This document shows positions 34,781 to 44,015 of a DNA stretch of 56,387 bases, piece after piece. Position numbers and translations under genes: made by a program. Within the stretch, counting starts at the first letter, position 1; each line of letters starts with the position of its first letter. Location: assembly GCA_020846195.1 (NCBI GenBank), contig JADLEJ010000015.1, positions 1 to 56,387 of the forward strand, written 5' to 3'. The stretch comes from Nitrospira sp. (GTDB taxonomy: Bacteria > Nitrospirota > Nitrospiria > Nitrospirales > Nitrospiraceae). The notes beneath the pieces are model-generated. The model made no database searches and was not told the origin of the DNA. It saw only the letters and a program-made list of their open reading frames with translations.

Positions 34781-34904
34781 GCCAGGCCTCCATCTATCTA
34801 TGTAGCTGAGGATACCCGAGGGCAGACTGGAAACGCAATTCGCTTCAACAGAGACGCCCTCGCACAACAAGACCGTTACACCTGGTGCCTATAAACCAAT
34901 ACTG

Positions 34905-34922
34905 GTGGTGGATATCCACCAC
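34905..34922. promoter_or_regulatory. Perfect 18-bp palindrome, candidate enhancer-binding site
   Basis: GTGGTGGATATCCACCAC has full two-fold symmetry without a loop, as expected for a dimer-binding DNA site. Its centre is about 105 bp upstream of the start predicted from the sigma-54 promoter, the usual distance for an activator site. Confidence 0.5.
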
Positions 34923-34993
34923 GAGACGTCAGATCAATCCATCGACCAACTGCAATCCGTTCATTTGCAATGAACTTTCACGACCTCATACGC

Positions 34994-35007
34994 GGCACCA
35001 GGATTGC
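34994..35007 (+). promoter_or_regulatory. Candidate sigma-54 (RpoN) promoter
   Basis: GGCACCAGGATTGC has the invariant GG and GC with 10 bp between and matches the GGCAC-N5-TTGC core of the -24/-12 consensus exactly. Transcription would start near 35019, 76 bp before the response regulator ATG. Confidence 0.55.
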
Positions 35008-35094
35008 TCAATGACTACTGCGGGAGAGCAACCATGAAGCACACGAATCGTACAGACCCAACATCTTCCATTATCCACCATCAAGGAGGTTGTC

Positions 35095-35529
35095 ATGGCT
35101 GAATTCAAATCAGGATTCTTTGTCGGAGGCGATGCATGCAATGGGCGAATCCTCGTCGTGGACGATGAACCGGACATCCGCAAAGTCGTGAAGATGACGT
35201 TGCAGAAAGCTGGCTATGACGTGCTGGAGGCCGAGAATGGCGAGAAAGCCATTGAGGCCATCAATAGCGGGGAAAACCGGCTGCTGCTCGACGTCATGGT
35301 CTGCGACATCCGCATGCCGAAGGTGAACGGGATCGAAGCGATCGCGTACTTCCGGCAGAATTATCCCCGCGTGCCGTTGATCGTTCTGACTGGGTTCCCC
35401 GACACCGATATGGCGACATCGTTACTCAGGCAGGGCGTAGTCGACTATCTCGTGAAACCCGTTGAAGGGGACAAGCTGAAAGCCGCCGTCGCGCGCGCGA
35501 TGGAGCAGCGTGAACTGGCACCCTTATGA
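35095..35529 (+). CDS. CheY-like response regulator
   Basis: A 144-residue single receiver domain without an output domain. Acidic pocket VVDDEPD (near 21-27), phosphoacceptor Asp71 in CDIRMP, LTGFPD and the conserved Lys in YLVKPV. A 17-residue extension with one Cys precedes the domain. The RBS AAGGAGG is excellent. The next kinase gene overlaps its stop by 4 bp, so it is the likely phosphorylation partner of the two kinases that follow. Confidence 0.93.
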   Translation: MAEFKSGFFVGGDACNGRILVVDDEPDIRKVVKMTLQKAGYDVLEAENGEKAIEAINSGENRLLLDVMVCDIRMPKVNGIEAIAYFRQNYPRVPLIVLTGFPDTDMATSLLRQGVVDYLVKPVEGDKLKAAVARAMEQRELAPL

Positions 35530-36671
35530 CCTCTTCGGCACCGCAGCTCTCTGAGCAGCACCAGGCGGGGAGGGCCCTGTCCCGGCCCTCCCCCGCCGCA
35601 CACAAGAAGGATTCCGCCGCCCCTATGACAACGACCCACCTCACAGATGTGACGCCTACCAAAATCGCCATTCTTGGGGCCGGTCGAGGGGGCACCGCGC
35701 TCCTGGACTTGCTCCACCAAATCCCGGCCATCGAGATCATCGGCATCGCCGATTGCAACCCTGAGGCATCCGGCCTGCAGCGGGCCCGCGAACTGCGCGT
35801 GCCGGTCGCCGCCCACATCGCCGAGCTGATCCAGAACCACGGCGTGCAATTGATTCTCGACGTCACCGGCGACCCTTCCTTGGGAGCAATACTCCGCCGG
35901 CAGGCCCGGCCTGAAGCGGATGTGCTCAGCGGCTCAGCCTCCCGCATGCTGTGGGAACTCGTCCAACATGAATCGACCTTGCAAGCCGAACTGCTCCATG
36001 CCGAAAAACTCGCGGGCATCGGGTCCTTCGCCGCCGGCATCGCCCACGACATCAACAACCCGTTGCAGCTGATTCTCGGGCTCGCGGAAAATCTGGAGGA
36101 TGAGACCGATCTGAAAACGGTTCACGCGCAAGCCGCCGACATCATTGCCGCCGTCAAACGCACCACGGCCATTTGCAGGGATCTGACCTCCTATGCCCGG
36201 CGTTCGGCCTCTCAGAACCATAGCCTGGTTCCCCTCAACGCCAGGCTCGACGAAGCGCTCAAGATCGCCCGGTATGCCGTCGGATTTCACGATATCGACA
36301 TTGCAAAACAGTACACGCCCGACGCCGCCGCCTCAGGGCATCCGGACGAACTTCTGCACGTCTTCGTCAATCTCATCACGAACGCCATCCAGGCCATGAG
36401 CGATGGCGGCACGTTGACGCTGCGCACAACCATCGAACCTGACCGGGCGACCATACAGGTCTCCGATACCGGCTGCGGCATCCCCTCCGATCTCTTCAAC
36501 GCGATTTTCGAACCGTTCTTCACCACCAAGCCGCCGGGGAAAGGCACCGGATTAGGCCTGTATAATATCAGGCACGTCATCCACCAGATGCACGGCACCA
36601 TTGCCGTGGCCAGCGACGTCGGCATCGGCAGCACCTTTACCGTCACCTTGCCGCGAACCGCACAGACGTGA
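35526..36671 (+). CDS. Histidine kinase with N-terminal Rossmann (NAD-binding-like) domain
   Basis: A 381-residue cytosolic kinase without membrane segments. Residues 45-135 form a Rossmann-like domain (KIAILGAGRGGTALLDLL, GIADCNPEA, ILDVTGD) where a sensor domain would be. Then come HisKA with phospho-His174 in GIAHDINNPLQLI and HATPase (NAIQAM, DTGCGIP, GTGLGLYNIRHV). The ATG at 35526 overlaps the regulator stop by 4 bp; a second ATG exists at codon 34. A dinucleotide- or CoA-sensing role is inferred from the fold only. Confidence 0.88.
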   Translation: MTSSAPQLSEQHQAGRALSRPSPAAHKKDSAAPMTTTHLTDVTPTKIAILGAGRGGTALLDLLHQIPAIEIIGIADCNPEASGLQRARELRVPVAAHIAELIQNHGVQLILDVTGDPSLGAILRRQARPEADVLSGSASRMLWELVQHESTLQAELLHAEKLAGIGSFAAGIAHDINNPLQLILGLAENLEDETDLKTVHAQAADIIAAVKRTTAICRDLTSYARRSASQNHSLVPLNARLDEALKIARYAVGFHDIDIAKQYTPDAAASGHPDELLHVFVNLITNAIQAMSDGGTLTLRTTIEPDRATIQVSDTGCGIPSDLFNAIFEPFFTTKPPGKGTGLGLYNIRHVIHQMHGTIAVASDVGIGSTFTVTLPRTAQT

Positions 36672-39184
36672 CGCCCATGACCACACCGAAGCCGGCGCAC
36701 GCGCCGCAGACAACGCGAGAAACGCGGTGGGGACTGAAAAGCAAACTGATCCTCTCCATGCTGTTCGTCGGCATCGTGCCGCTCGTCGTGGGCTTGGGCA
36801 TGGCTTTCCGGCAAGGGTCGCAGGAAATCCGCGACGTCAACGGCGAAAGCTTCAAGGCTCTCGCCACCGAAGCCGCAAGAAAACTCGATCTGCTGGTGGC
36901 CGACGAAGTCGCGCGCACCGCCCGCATCGCCAATGATCCCGCTGTCGTCCGGGAACTTGAGCATCGCCGGGATATGGCGCAACCCCCTTCACCCTCCCCG
37001 CCATCCGAAACCGACACCGCAGCCCGCTGGGCCGCGCGCGACCCGGCGCTGCTCAAGGAGATCAACGGCAGTCCATTGGCCGCGTTGCTGCAGGAGTACT
37101 ACACCGGTACGCACAGCGCCCCCGACCAGCTGCTCCCCTCAGTCGTCCGTTCGGCCACGAAGATGCTGTTCCTGACCGACATTCACGGCACTCTGGTGGC
37201 CGCGATGACCGCCATGCCTGAATTCCAGCATAGCCACACCTCTTGGTGGCAAGGCGCGTACAACCAAGGCGCGGGGAAGCTGTACATTGAAGACGTCCGC
37301 TTCGACGACAAGATCGACGCCTATGCGTTCACCATTTCCATTCCGGTCATGGACAGCCTCCGATACGAAGTCGTCGGGGTGCTCCATCGTGTGATCGACG
37401 CCAAAGAGTTCTTCTCGCCCTCGACTCATGTCATCCGGTTTGGGAAAACCGGCCACGTCATGCTGATCGACAGTCGCGGCATCGTGATGAGCTGCCCCAT
37501 CCTGCCCACCGGCATCGCCCTCTCCGACAGCAGCCTGATTCCGCAGATCACTCCGTTGCAACCGGGCTGGGTGCAGGCCGCCAGCGACGGACATGGCAGC
37601 CATACCACCTCGATCATCGGCTTTGCGCCGCTGCCAGAAACCAGCCGCGCGACGAACGGCTCCGTGAGCGGCGGCTCATGGCATACCTTTGTCTGGCAGT
37701 CGTCCGATGAATTATTTGCGCCGATCCAGCATCTCTTTACGTGGATGATTGTCTTCGGCGGCATCGCTGTCGCGCTCCTCGCCGTCCTGGGCTACGTCGC
37801 CGCCAGCCGCATTGTCACGCCGGTCCGCGCGCTGCAACAAGCCGCCCAAGCCATTGGGAGAGGAGAGCTCCAGACCGCCATCGACATTCGCACCGGCGAC
37901 GAATTAGAAGACCTGGCCGACGAATTCACTCGGATGAACGCGCAACTGGAAGCGGCCTTCGCCGGCTTGACCGACCAAGTCACCTTGAAGACGCAAGAAG
38001 TGGATTACCTCCGGCAATCGACCGATCAGATTCTCGATACCGTCCCGACGCCGATCGTCTTGATCGATGCTCAGGAATCGGTCCACTACATGAATCAGGC
38101 TGCCCGTGAGGCCTTCCACCTCGCGCCCGGCGCACCTGCGCCGCCCTCACTCTTCACCATGCTTCCGCTCGACGCAGCCAGCCAAGCCAAACTGCGCCAA
38201 GAGTTTTCTGGGGTCGCCGCCGAGGCGCGCGGCTCCACGGCGCCAATCAGGAATACTCCTCCACGGGATCCGCTGGCTCAAACCGGAACCCACGAGGACG
38301 CCCACAACCGGCCGGAGCTTCGGATCGGCGCGCGGACCTACCACTATCTCTGGTTTCGCTTGCCGAGCCGCCCAGGAGAAGACCCGCGCAGCGGGTTGGT
38401 GCTGCGCGACATCACTGAGGACAGCCGGATGCAGGATCAACTCATTCAAGCGGAAAAATCCGGCAGTCTCGGCGTGCTCACCGCCGGCATCGGCCATGAG
38501 CTGAATAATCCCCTGTTTGGAATCCTGGGGCTGGGAGAAGCCATTCAGGACGAAACCGATCTGGCGCGCGCGCGATTGCACGGCCGCGATATCGTCGCCC
38601 AGGGGCGGCGGATGGCCGCCATCATCCGGGACTTCACCGGCGTCACCGCCCGGGAAACCTCAGCCCAGCGCATCCCGGTGTGCGTGGAAACCGCCATTGA
38701 ACGCGCGCTCGACGCCATGCATGTCTCGGTCGATTTAACCCAGGTGGCCATCCACAAGACCTTCGCCGGAGACACCATGGTGCTGGCCATCCCCGATCAA
38801 CTCCAGCAGGCAATGATGAATCTCTTCATGAACGCCGTCCAGGCGATGAAAGGCGTCGGCGCCTTGACGATCGCCACCGCGCAGACCGATCGACTCGCCA
38901 CCATTCGAATCGCGGACACCGGTCCGGGAATCGCCCCACAGCATCTCGCGCGGATTTTCGACCCGTTTTTTACGACCAAAGAGCAAGGCACCGGCTCAGG
39001 CTTGGGCCTGACCGTCGCCCGGCGCATCATCAGGAAATTCGGCGGAGAGTTGCGGATCGAGAGCCGCGAGGGAGAAGGCGCAACCTGCCTGGTCACATTG
39101 CCGATTCTCCGCAACCAGCCGCCTGAGGAGGGCCCATGCACCGATTCATCGCCACGCTCGGAGCCACAGCCGGCGCGTTCCTAG
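36668..39184 (+). CDS. Membrane sensor histidine kinase (Cache-HAMP-PAS)
   Basis: An 838-residue sensor: TM1 near 25-45 (SKLILSMLFVGIVPLVVGLGM), periplasmic double-Cache region to about 355 (FLTDIHGTLVAAM, IDSRGIVMSCP), TM2 (FTWMIVFGGIAVALLAVLGYV), HAMP (ASRIVTPVRALQQAAQAIGRGEL), PAS (ILDTVPTPIVLIDAQ), HisKA with His near 610 in GIGHELNNPLFGI, and HATPase (NAVQAMKG, SGLGLTVARRII). The start is GTG 36668, overlapping the previous stop by 4 bp. The last 49 bp are shared with the DUF3365 gene, which carries its own RBS inside this gene. Confidence 0.92.
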   Translation: MTPMTTPKPAHAPQTTRETRWGLKSKLILSMLFVGIVPLVVGLGMAFRQGSQEIRDVNGESFKALATEAARKLDLLVADEVARTARIANDPAVVRELEHRRDMAQPPSPSPPSETDTAARWAARDPALLKEINGSPLAALLQEYYTGTHSAPDQLLPSVVRSATKMLFLTDIHGTLVAAMTAMPEFQHSHTSWWQGAYNQGAGKLYIEDVRFDDKIDAYAFTISIPVMDSLRYEVVGVLHRVIDAKEFFSPSTHVIRFGKTGHVMLIDSRGIVMSCPILPTGIALSDSSLIPQITPLQPGWVQAASDGHGSHTTSIIGFAPLPETSRATNGSVSGGSWHTFVWQSSDELFAPIQHLFTWMIVFGGIAVALLAVLGYVAASRIVTPVRALQQAAQAIGRGELQTAIDIRTGDELEDLADEFTRMNAQLEAAFAGLTDQVTLKTQEVDYLRQSTDQILDTVPTPIVLIDAQESVHYMNQAAREAFHLAPGAPAPPSLFTMLPLDAASQAKLRQEFSGVAAEARGSTAPIRNTPPRDPLAQTGTHEDAHNRPELRIGARTYHYLWFRLPSRPGEDPRSGLVLRDITEDSRMQDQLIQAEKSGSLGVLTAGIGHELNNPLFGILGLGEAIQDETDLARARLHGRDIVAQGRRMAAIIRDFTGVTARETSAQRIPVCVETAIERALDAMHVSVDLTQVAIHKTFAGDTMVLAIPDQLQQAMMNLFMNAVQAMKGVGALTIATAQTDRLATIRIADTGPGIAPQHLARIFDPFFTTKEQGTGSGLGLTVARRIIRKFGGELRIESREGEGATCLVTLPILRNQPPEEGPCTDSSPRSEPQPARS

Positions 39185-39720
39185 TCGCAGGGCTCACCCT
39201 TGCGCCGCTGGCGAAAGAACCTCCGGCCCTGCAAGGGATCCCGCCGGAGAAGGTCGCCGATTATGTCCATGCCATCGTCCAGGCCGACCGAACGACCTAC
39301 ACGACGCTCGTGGTGACCCGAATGCAGGACAAACACATTGTCAACGCCACCGAGCATTGGGAACAAGACAACGCCCTGCCGCTCCCCGCCCAATTCCTGC
39401 AACATTCTGGGAAAATCGTCGCTGAAAGCGGGCGCGGCATCCGTTACCGCCTCATCGGCCTCAATCCGATTTATCAACGCAACGCCCCGGCGACGGAATT
39501 TGAACGGAAGGCCCTGGCCGCATTGGCCGCGCAACCGGATCGCCCTGTCACTGGAGTCGTGTCGAGCGGGAAAAAGCAATTCTTCCAGGCCATTTACCCA
39601 GACCGCGCGGTCTCAACCGCCTGCGTGTCGTGCCACAACAGCCATCCGCTCAGCCCGAAACGAGACTTCAAGGCAAACGACGTCATGGGCGGAATCGCCA
39701 TTACCATTCCATTGGATTAA
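39136..39720 (+). CDS. DUF3365 (Tll0287-like) c-type heme protein
   Basis: A 194-residue exported protein: N-terminal signal (MHRFIATLGATAGAFLVAGL), then the DUF3365 domain and one c-type heme motif CVSCH near residue 159 followed by NSHPLSPKRDFKANDVMGGI. Tll0287-like proteins are PAS-fold heme proteins proposed to sense redox or gas. GAGGAGG just before the ATG at 39136 supports this start even though it lies 49 bp inside the kinase gene. Location in the periplasm beside the Cache kinase suggests it is a sensor partner or input. Confidence 0.9.
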   Translation: MHRFIATLGATAGAFLVAGLTLAPLAKEPPALQGIPPEKVADYVHAIVQADRTTYTTLVVTRMQDKHIVNATEHWEQDNALPLPAQFLQHSGKIVAESGRGIRYRLIGLNPIYQRNAPATEFERKALAALAAQPDRPVTGVVSSGKKQFFQAIYPDRAVSTACVSCHNSHPLSPKRDFKANDVMGGIAITIPLD

Positions 39721-39756
39721 CGATGGGACTGAGAGAAAATCGGCGGCGGGCAGACG

Positions 39757-40866
39757 CTAGGCCGATGGAGGCGAGCCGGAAACCGCACGGTTGGGGACGA
39801 AATACTCTTCCCGATAAATTTGAATCGCCGTCATGAAGAGGCTGATGATGATCGGGCCGACAAACAATCCCAGCAGTCCATACAAGCCGAGGCCGCCAAG
39901 CACGGAGAGCACCAGCAGCAGCACCGGGATCTGGACATCCTGCCCGATGAGCCACGGCCGGAGAAACTGATCGACCATCGAGACGACACCGACTCCCCAG
40001 GCCAGCATGCCCAGCGCCTTGCCGACAGACCCGATGGCAAACAAGTACAACGCGACCGGCCCCCAAACCAAGGCCGTCCCGCCAAAAGGAATCGGCGCCA
40101 GCACAATCGTCAGCGCCGTCCAGACGATCGGGAACGGCACATGCAACGTAACATACGCCAGCCCAGCCAGCGCGCCCTGCACCAACGCGGTGACCAGGAT
40201 GCCTTTCACGACCGCCCGGACCGTTTGATCGAGCCTCGTGAGAATTTTTCGTTTATGCGACTCCTCCATCGGAATCAGCTCGTACAACGAACCCATCCAG
40301 CTCTCGCCGTCTTTGAGCAGAAAAAACAACACCATCAGCATGATGAAAAAATTGCTGACGAGGATGACGACGTTCGTTAAGAGCCCCCCCATCTGGCTGA
40401 CCACAAACTGACTGAGCCATTTGGCCCCCGATAGCATGGAGTCCTCCATCGGCACCGGCTGCCCATTGCCGCCCGACAGCAACGAGCGCAACCAGCCCCC
40501 GATGATCGGCACCGTCGCCAGCTGGTCCGGCAGCTGCTGGACGCCGCCGGCGACGATCCACTCGCGAATTGCCTGCTCCGCAGCCACCGCTTCGCGAACG
40601 AACACCACACTCATCGAGACCACGGGAACCACCACCACCGTCAAGACGCCGACCGTCAAACAACCGGCAGACCAACAACAGGCGGACTCCAGGTCCCGTC
40701 CGCCCATCAGCGCCGTCAGGCGGCGATGCAGCGGGAACACCCAATGCGCCAGCAAGGCCGCCCAGATGGCTGGAAAGAGGAAGGGCTGCAAGATGAGCCC
40801 GATCTGATAGAGCAACAGCGCGAGAAGAACGAAGAACACGACCGTAAAGAGTTGTGGACGAGTCAT
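39757..40866 (-). CDS. AI-2E family transporter (PF01594-type permease)
   Basis: A 369-residue inner-membrane protein with about eight hydrophobic segments and the family traits: N-terminal LFTVVFFVLLALLLYQIG, central helical pair with NVVILVSNFFIMLMVLFFLLKDGESW, and C-terminal FGGTALVWGPVALYLF plus VLGGLGLYGLLGLFVGPII. Family members move small molecules or Na+/H+; the substrate is not evident here. The start MTRPQLF at 40866 is chosen by family length; no strong RBS is present. Confidence 0.9.
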   Translation of the reverse strand: MTRPQLFTVVFFVLLALLLYQIGLILQPFLFPAIWAALLAHWVFPLHRRLTALMGGRDLESACCWSAGCLTVGVLTVVVVPVVSMSVVFVREAVAAEQAIREWIVAGGVQQLPDQLATVPIIGGWLRSLLSGGNGQPVPMEDSMLSGAKWLSQFVVSQMGGLLTNVVILVSNFFIMLMVLFFLLKDGESWMGSLYELIPMEESHKRKILTRLDQTVRAVVKGILVTALVQGALAGLAYVTLHVPFPIVWTALTIVLAPIPFGGTALVWGPVALYLFAIGSVGKALGMLAWGVGVVSMVDQFLRPWLIGQDVQIPVLLLVLSVLGGLGLYGLLGLFVGPIIISLFMTAIQIYREEYFVPNRAVSGSPPSA

Positions 40867-41033
40867 GCGTGGCTGGAAAAGCAATGCATAGCTGGCATGG
40901 TGATACCAGATCTGCAGAACGTTGTCACGAGAGCCGGTGCGAACTGGCAGGACAGAAAGGATGCCACCATCGACCTGCAGGATGTTCGAGCTACCATCCA
41001 GCAATACCGCTGCTGGACATATTCAGCAGCTTG

Positions 41034-41477
41034 TCAGAGATCCAGCTTTTTCCCCAATACCGCGACCGGACGATTGCGATTCCCGTTCATGTCCCGGACA
41101 GCGCCCGGCAGCCGGGGAACATCCTCCGGCCAGGTCGTAACACCCATGTCGCTAGTGCCCTGGAATTTCGCCCCTTCTTCCATCGAGAAGATCGGCGCAT
41201 GCACTTCCCCCATGATGATGCCGGTCTTGAGCAATTGCACCCGATCGCTGGCGGTGATCGTGGCCTTGATGCGCCCACTGCTGATCAACACACCGGCGGT
41301 AATCGTCCCCTTCACGACGCCGTCTTCGCCAACGATGACTTGTCCTTTGGTGTAGATGTCCCCTTCCAAGCGGCCGTCGATACGAACGGTGCCGTCGACA
41401 CGGATTTCCCCCTTGAGTTCCACCCCTTTCGCCAGCAGCGTGATGTTCCCGTCGTCCATATACGCACTGTGTTTCAT
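41034..41477 (-). CDS. Bactofilin (polymer-forming cytoskeletal protein)
   Basis: A 147-residue protein with a beta-helical repeat core: VELKGEIRVDGTVRIDGRLEGDIYTKGQ, VKGTITAGVLISSGRIKATITASDRVQLLKTGIIMGEVHAPIF. These six-residue, Gly-rich repeats define bactofilins, which polymerise without nucleotides and guide cell-shape or cell-wall machinery. The ATG at 41477 follows GGGAG. It lies 86 bp downstream of the PBP1b gene in the same orientation, which fits a cell-wall context. Confidence 0.93.
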   Translation of the reverse strand: MKHSAYMDDGNITLLAKGVELKGEIRVDGTVRIDGRLEGDIYTKGQVIVGEDGVVKGTITAGVLISSGRIKATITASDRVQLLKTGIIMGEVHAPIFSMEEGAKFQGTSDMGVTTWPEDVPRLPGAVRDMNGNRNRPVAVLGKKLDL

Positions 41478-41563
41478 AGCGGCTCCCGGTTGAGCGAACA
41501 TTCGCAGCTCAGGATACCCCAGGGAGATATCGACACCTAGCAGTTTGTCAAAACAGGCAGCCG

Positions 41564-43870
41564 CTAAGAAAATCCGAGCGTGTGCTTCACTCGCTCCCAC
41601 AATCCTCCGCCATGCACCTCGCAATACACGCTTGGCTCCGTTCCTTCGAGAAACACTTCCGTTACGCGCTCAGGGCATTGCGCCGTCGCCAATTGCCCGG
41701 TGCGCGGGTCAATTGCTCGCGAGACGATCCCGCTGGGAACGGGAAAATCAGGAGAGTCGGCGGGAATAAGCCGGCGGGCGATCTCCACCCAAATCGGCAA
41801 CGCCGCCTGCGAGCCGGTCAAGCGAATCGCCCGTTCGTCGTCGAATCCCACCCAGACCCCGATTACCAATTCAGGCGTGTAGCCGATGAACCAGGCATCG
41901 CGATAGCCATCCGTCGTGCCGGTCTTCCCGGCAACTGGACCCCGAAGCCCCCAGGCCCTCGCTTTCGATCCGGTTCCTCGATCCAATACGCCTTTCAACA
42001 GAGAGGTCGCCAGATAGGCCCCCTGCGCCGATGCCGCCTGATGCCGGTCCACCAGCGGGCTCCAGACCGTCTCTCCCGAGTCACGAACCAGATTGGTCAA
42101 GGCGACAGGTTTCACCGCCACACCCGCATTCGCCAGGCCACCATAGGCCGCCGTGATGTCGAGAAGCGACACCGACGCGCTCCCGAGAGCCGTCGACAAG
42201 TTGTCGGGAAGCGTGCCCTGGATGCCAAATTCCCTCAGCAGCCGGTTGATCGAGCCAATCCCAAGCCGATGCGCGGTGCGGACCGCCGGCACATTCAGCG
42301 ACTGTTCGAGCGCCGCGCGCACCGTGACCTGCCCGTGAAACTGACGGTCGTAGTTCTGCGGCGACCAGGGGCCGGTCCCGGACTCGAAACTCACCGGCTC
42401 GTCCGCCAGCATCGTCGCCGGAGTGATCCCCGTACTCCCTTCGGCGCGCGCCGCCTCGAACGCGGCGAGATATACAAAGGGCTTGAATAACGATCCGGCC
42501 TGCCGTCGCGCCTGCGCCGCTCGATTGAATTGACTCGTGCGATACTCGCGCCCCCCCACCATCGCGCGCAGGTGCCCCGTGCGCGCATCGAGCGCCACCA
42601 CCGCGCCCTGCAGCGGCGAGTCTCCCTCGCGCAACGCCGGATACTGCTGCTCCAGCTTGGCCAGCCCTTTGCGCAGCGAGTCCGTTGCCAGCTGCTGCAT
42701 GTAGGGATCGAGCGTCGAATAGATCCGGGCGCCTTCGGGAATGCCCATGCCGGTTCCGGCCTCCACCTGCCGCAGCAGATAGTCGACAAAGTAGGGCGCA
42801 TCCGCCACGACATTTTCTGGCAGCGACACCTTGACCGGCCGATTGACCGCCTCCTTCCACGCGTCTTCGGTCAGCACACCCTCCTCGCGCAGCCGTCGGA
42901 GCACCACATCCCGGCGGTGCGTCGCCTGCTCCAGGTTTTTCGTTGGCGAATAGGTATTCGGCCCCTTGATCATGCCGCCGATCAACGCCACTTCCTCGAT
43001 CGAGAGGCTATCGAGGGATTTCCCGAAATACCGGTGCGCTGCTTCGCCGACCCCATAGATCGACACGGAACCAGCCTGCCCGAGATAAATCTCATTGAGA
43101 TAGCTTTCGAGAATCTCCTCCTTGCGATACTTCCATTCCATGACGAACGCCGCCACCACCTCGCGCAGCTTTCGCCCCATCGTTCGTTGCGGCGAATAAA
43201 ACAGATTCTTGGCAAGCTGCTGGGTAATGGTGCTCCCGCCCTGCACGACACCGCCCCGCGCCACATTCGCCCACAGCGCGCGGCCGATGGCCACGGGATC
43301 GACCCCATAGTGGGAAAAAAATCGCCGGTCTTCCACCGCCAAGACCGTCTTGATGACCAAGGGGGGAATCTGATTGTAGGGCACCCACTCCCGCACCTGC
43401 CGCGACCCGCCCCGCATCCCGCTCAGCAACGGCGGCTCCAAGGTCGCAAAGGGCAGCGACTCCCGCTCCCGCACCGCCAGCACATTCGCGATCACGCCAT
43501 CCTTCAGTTCCACGCGCACGCGCCGGGACGGTTGATGGCTTTCTTCCTGCGCGCGCAGATACAGATCGAGGGCGTCCGGCGACGCCCGATAGTCGCCGGG
43601 CGCCTGCACATCCGAGACGGCGCGATAGCCTAAGCGATGCAGCCGGTCGAACACCCCGGTCTCGGCCACCGGCTCTCCGGGCTTCAACAGATGCGGCGCG
43701 CCAAAGATCAATAACGGTGGATGCTCATCGCTCTTGGGAAGCGACAGGCTCGCCGACAGCACCGCGCCATAGACGACAAGCGCAACGCCTCCCAACGCCG
43801 CGAGCGCGGCACCCGTGCCCGCGGCTCGCCGCACCCATCGCCAGCGCGCACCTGTCGTCAGAAATCCCAT
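41564..43870 (-). CDS. Bifunctional penicillin-binding protein, class A (PBP1b type)
   Basis: Synthesises and cross-links peptidoglycan. The 768-residue protein has a TM near 20-40, a UB2H-like region with KPGEPVAETGVFDRLHRLGYR, the GT51 glycosyltransferase (EDRRFFSHYGVDP, GGSTITQQLAKN, KEEILESYLNEIYLG) and the transpeptidase with SxxK in SLFKPFVY, SxN in SLNVPAV and KTG in GKTGTTDGY. UB2H presence identifies the 1b-like class. No convincing RBS; the ATG at 43870 is chosen because sequence before it is not family-like, so the start is uncertain. Confidence 0.93.
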   Translation of the reverse strand: MGFLTTGARWRWVRRAAGTGAALAALGGVALVVYGAVLSASLSLPKSDEHPPLLIFGAPHLLKPGEPVAETGVFDRLHRLGYRAVSDVQAPGDYRASPDALDLYLRAQEESHQPSRRVRVELKDGVIANVLAVRERESLPFATLEPPLLSGMRGGSRQVREWVPYNQIPPLVIKTVLAVEDRRFFSHYGVDPVAIGRALWANVARGGVVQGGSTITQQLAKNLFYSPQRTMGRKLREVVAAFVMEWKYRKEEILESYLNEIYLGQAGSVSIYGVGEAAHRYFGKSLDSLSIEEVALIGGMIKGPNTYSPTKNLEQATHRRDVVLRRLREEGVLTEDAWKEAVNRPVKVSLPENVVADAPYFVDYLLRQVEAGTGMGIPEGARIYSTLDPYMQQLATDSLRKGLAKLEQQYPALREGDSPLQGAVVALDARTGHLRAMVGGREYRTSQFNRAAQARRQAGSLFKPFVYLAAFEAARAEGSTGITPATMLADEPVSFESGTGPWSPQNYDRQFHGQVTVRAALEQSLNVPAVRTAHRLGIGSINRLLREFGIQGTLPDNLSTALGSASVSLLDITAAYGGLANAGVAVKPVALTNLVRDSGETVWSPLVDRHQAASAQGAYLATSLLKGVLDRGTGSKARAWGLRGPVAGKTGTTDGYRDAWFIGYTPELVIGVWVGFDDERAIRLTGSQAALPIWVEIARRLIPADSPDFPVPSGIVSRAIDPRTGQLATAQCPERVTEVFLEGTEPSVYCEVHGGGLWERVKHTLGFS

Positions 43871-44015
43871 ATGAAGGACAGCATACGCGAGGAGACATGG
43901 GGATGCGACTGAAGAAACGCACTGACCCGCGTGGGCGTGCACGCACGAGATCCAGAAGAGACAGATGATCGGCAGCAGGCGCCGGCACAACAGGAATCAC
44001 GCACTGCGCACCGTC

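Larger units (their letters stand above)
34781..35094. other. 314-bp regulatory intergenic region
   Basis: No gene is seen. The region separates the minus-strand bolA gene and the plus-strand signalling operon. It contains a perfect 18-bp palindrome (34905-34922) and a GG-N10-GC sigma-54 promoter match (34994-35007), each listed separately. The response-regulator RBS AAGGAGG lies at its end. Confidence 0.6.

Noticed and set aside
40384..40390. Seven-C run in the AI-2E-family gene as a phase-variation tract
   Set aside because: Seven-base C/G runs occur several times in this GC-rich window and are not distinctive, unlike the nine-base run at 55491.
42530..43633. A 367-codon open frame antisense to the PBP1b gene
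   Set aside because: Composition is that of an antisense shadow and the PBP motifs on the other strand are intact.
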